A stretch of DNA of 64,000 nucleotides from Brevibacterium sp. XM4083 (GTDB lineage Bacteria > Actinomycetota > Actinomycetes > Actinomycetales > Brevibacteriaceae): positions 434,001 to 498,000 of the forward strand of contig NZ_VFYR02000002.1 in NCBI RefSeq assembly GCF_006489205.2, read 5' to 3'. Each line of letters starts with the position of its first letter. Position 1 is the first letter of the stretch. Positions 62,890 through 64,000 of this stretch are shown here, piece after piece. Under the pieces are notes generated by a model, which ran no database searches, had not been told where the DNA came from, and saw only the letters and a program-made list of their open reading frames with translations. The position numbers were made by a program, and so were the translations under genes.

Positions 62890-64000
62890 TCAGCCCTCCG
62901 CGGTCCGCACGATCGGGATGTCGCGGGTGATCGGCGCCTCGGACACGACGCCGTACCCGGCGAGGGGATCCTCGTCGCTGTCGCTCGAGTCCTGGTAGGC
63001 CGCGGTCACACCCTTCGCGGCATCGCCCATCGTGTGGATGCGCAGTGCGTTCGTCGACCCGGGGATGCCGGGAGGCGAACCGGCGACGAGGATCGACTGG
63101 TCCCCTTCGCGGGCGGTGCCGTCGGCGAGCAGCACCGCGTCGACCTGTCGGGCCATCTGGTCGGTGTGGCGGACGGTCTTGACGAGGTAGGGCCGCACAC
63201 CCCACGTCAGCGCGAGCTGGTGGCGGACCTGCGGGTCGGGGGTGAAGCCGAGGATCGGCCACCGCGGACGCAGCCGCGACATCCGGCGCACGGAGTCACC
63301 GGTCTGCGAGAACGTGCAGAGCAGATCGATGTCGAGCTGCTCAGCGATCTGCACGGCGGCAGCCGTGACGGCGCCGCCCTTCGTGTGGGGGACGGTGCCG
63401 AGCGGACGGATCCGATCGAGCCCGTGCTCCTCCGTCGAGGAGATGATCCGGCTCATCGTCCGGATCGCCTCGACCCAGTGCGCACCGACCGAGGTCTCCC
63501 CGGAGAGCATGAGCGCATCGGCGCCGTCGAGGACCGCGTTCGCGCAGTCGCTCGCCTCGGCGCGGGTGGGCCGTGAGGCCTCGATCATCGTCTCGAGCAT
63601 CTGCGTGGCGACGATGACGGGCTTGGCCTGCTGGCGCGCGATCTCCACGGCGCGCTTCTGCACGATCGGCACCTGTTCGAGCGGCAGTTCGACGCCGAGG
63701 TCGCCGCGGGCGACCATGATCCCGTCGAAGGCGTCGATGACGGCGTCGAGCTCCTCGACGGCCTGCGGCTTCTCGAGCTTCGCGATGACGGGGGCGCGCA
63801 CGCCGACCTCGTCCATCACGGCGTGGACGTCGTCGATGTCGGCGGGGCTGCGGACGAAGGACAGCGCCACCCAGTCGAAGCCGAGGCCCAGACCCCATTT
63901 GAGGTCGTCGATGTCCTTCTCCGACAGCGCCGGCACGGACACGGGCACACCGGGGAGGTTGATGCCCTTGTGGTTGGAGATCGGACCGCCGATCTCGACC
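62890..64000 (-). CDS. pyk: Pyruvate kinase, 3' part, cut by window edge
   Basis: Pyruvate kinase converts phosphoenolpyruvate and ADP to pyruvate and ATP. About 370 codons are visible and the frame is open at the right edge. Present are NHKGINLPGV, FVRSPADI, the metal/PEP site MVARGDLGVELP, the lysine-containing PVIVATQMLETM, and the C-terminal domain with TVPHTKGGAVTAAAV. It ends with EAPITRDIPIVRTAEG. The N-terminal third, including the first barrel strands, is outside the window. Confidence 0.95.
   Translation of the reverse strand, partial: VEIGGPISNHKGINLPGVPVSVPALSEKDIDDLKWGLGLGFDWVALSFVRSPADIDDVHAVMDEVGVRAPVIAKLEKPQAVEELDAVIDAFDGIMVARGDLGVELPLEQVPIVQKRAVEIARQQAKPVIVATQMLETMIEASRPTRAEASDCANAVLDGADALMLSGETSVGAHWVEAIRTMSRIISSTEEHGLDRIRPLGTVPHTKGGAVTAAAVQIAEQLDIDLLCTFSQTGDSVRRMSRLRPRWPILGFTPDPQVRHQLALTWGVRPYLVKTVRHTDQMARQVDAVLLADGTAREGDQSILVAGSPPGIPGSTNALRIHTMGDAAKGVTAAYQDSSDSDEDPLAGYGVVSEAPITRDIPIVRTAEG

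Overview
This window is a GC-rich actinobacterial chromosome segment. It carries a mycothiol-type DinB/MDMPI protein, WhiA, an InhA-type enoyl-ACP reductase, a Suf system led by a SufR-like regulator, a PdtaR-like ANTAR regulator, SURF1/CtaA/CtaB for heme-copper oxidase biogenesis, and the block rapZ-yvcK-whiA next to gap-pgk-tpiA-secG. I infer a member of the Micrococcales, possibly Brevibacterium-like. The genus is a guess from gene content only.

Layout. Positions 1-1103 hold the 5' two thirds of a type I restriction-modification M subunit that runs off the left edge. It sits beside a TrmH/SpoU methyltransferase gene that looks mosaic. Positions 2.2-11.5 kb are ordinary chromosome: TauE-like exporter, lone ABC ATPase, serB, sixA, fabI-fabG, a DUF3099-small zinc-ribbon-like protein-SURF1 operon, an ABC-F protein and an unusual RNase HI. 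Positions about 11.5-14.1 kb are an AT-richer islet with a DUF91-like nuclease and a HigB-HigA toxin-antitoxin pair. Positions 14.2-20.7 kb are the complete operon sufR-B-D-(Rieske ferredoxin)-C-S-U-T, read leftward, with a likely SufR operator over its promoter. Positions 20.8-25.8 kb hold an ABC exporter, ctaA, a VOC protein, ctaB and a membrane protein.

Positions 25.8-30.6 kb are tkt-tal-pgi, each overlapping the next by 4 nt. They converge on a long leftward series that starts at 44.4 kb: Ski2-like helicase, uvrA, uvrC, rapZ, yvcK, whiA, gap, pgk, tpiA, secG. Positions 44.4-52.8 kb hold a YciI-like protein, terC, uvrB, coaE, a large membrane protein and rpsA. Positions 53-58.9 kb hold a methyltransferase, an MDMPI-like protein, polA, a PaaI-like thioesterase and an ANTAR response regulator. 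Positions 59.1-60.2 kb hold tRNA-Leu(CAA) and tRNA-Gly(CCC) on opposite strands, with about 0.8 kb of ordered repeats between them. The right end holds a GNAT acetyltransferase, a dicarboxylate/amino-acid symporter, a tandem repeat, a strong terminator and the 3' part of pyk.

The proteins are mostly core housekeeping. The less explained material is non-coding: a three-copy higher-order repeat between the two tRNAs; a 76-bp hairpin element copied on both sides of the MDMPI-like gene; a six-unit 36-37 bp tandem repeat near pyk; and a CGCCGAGG-cored motif that recurs in several intergenic regions. All start sites and repeat identities were read by eye, without alignment software.
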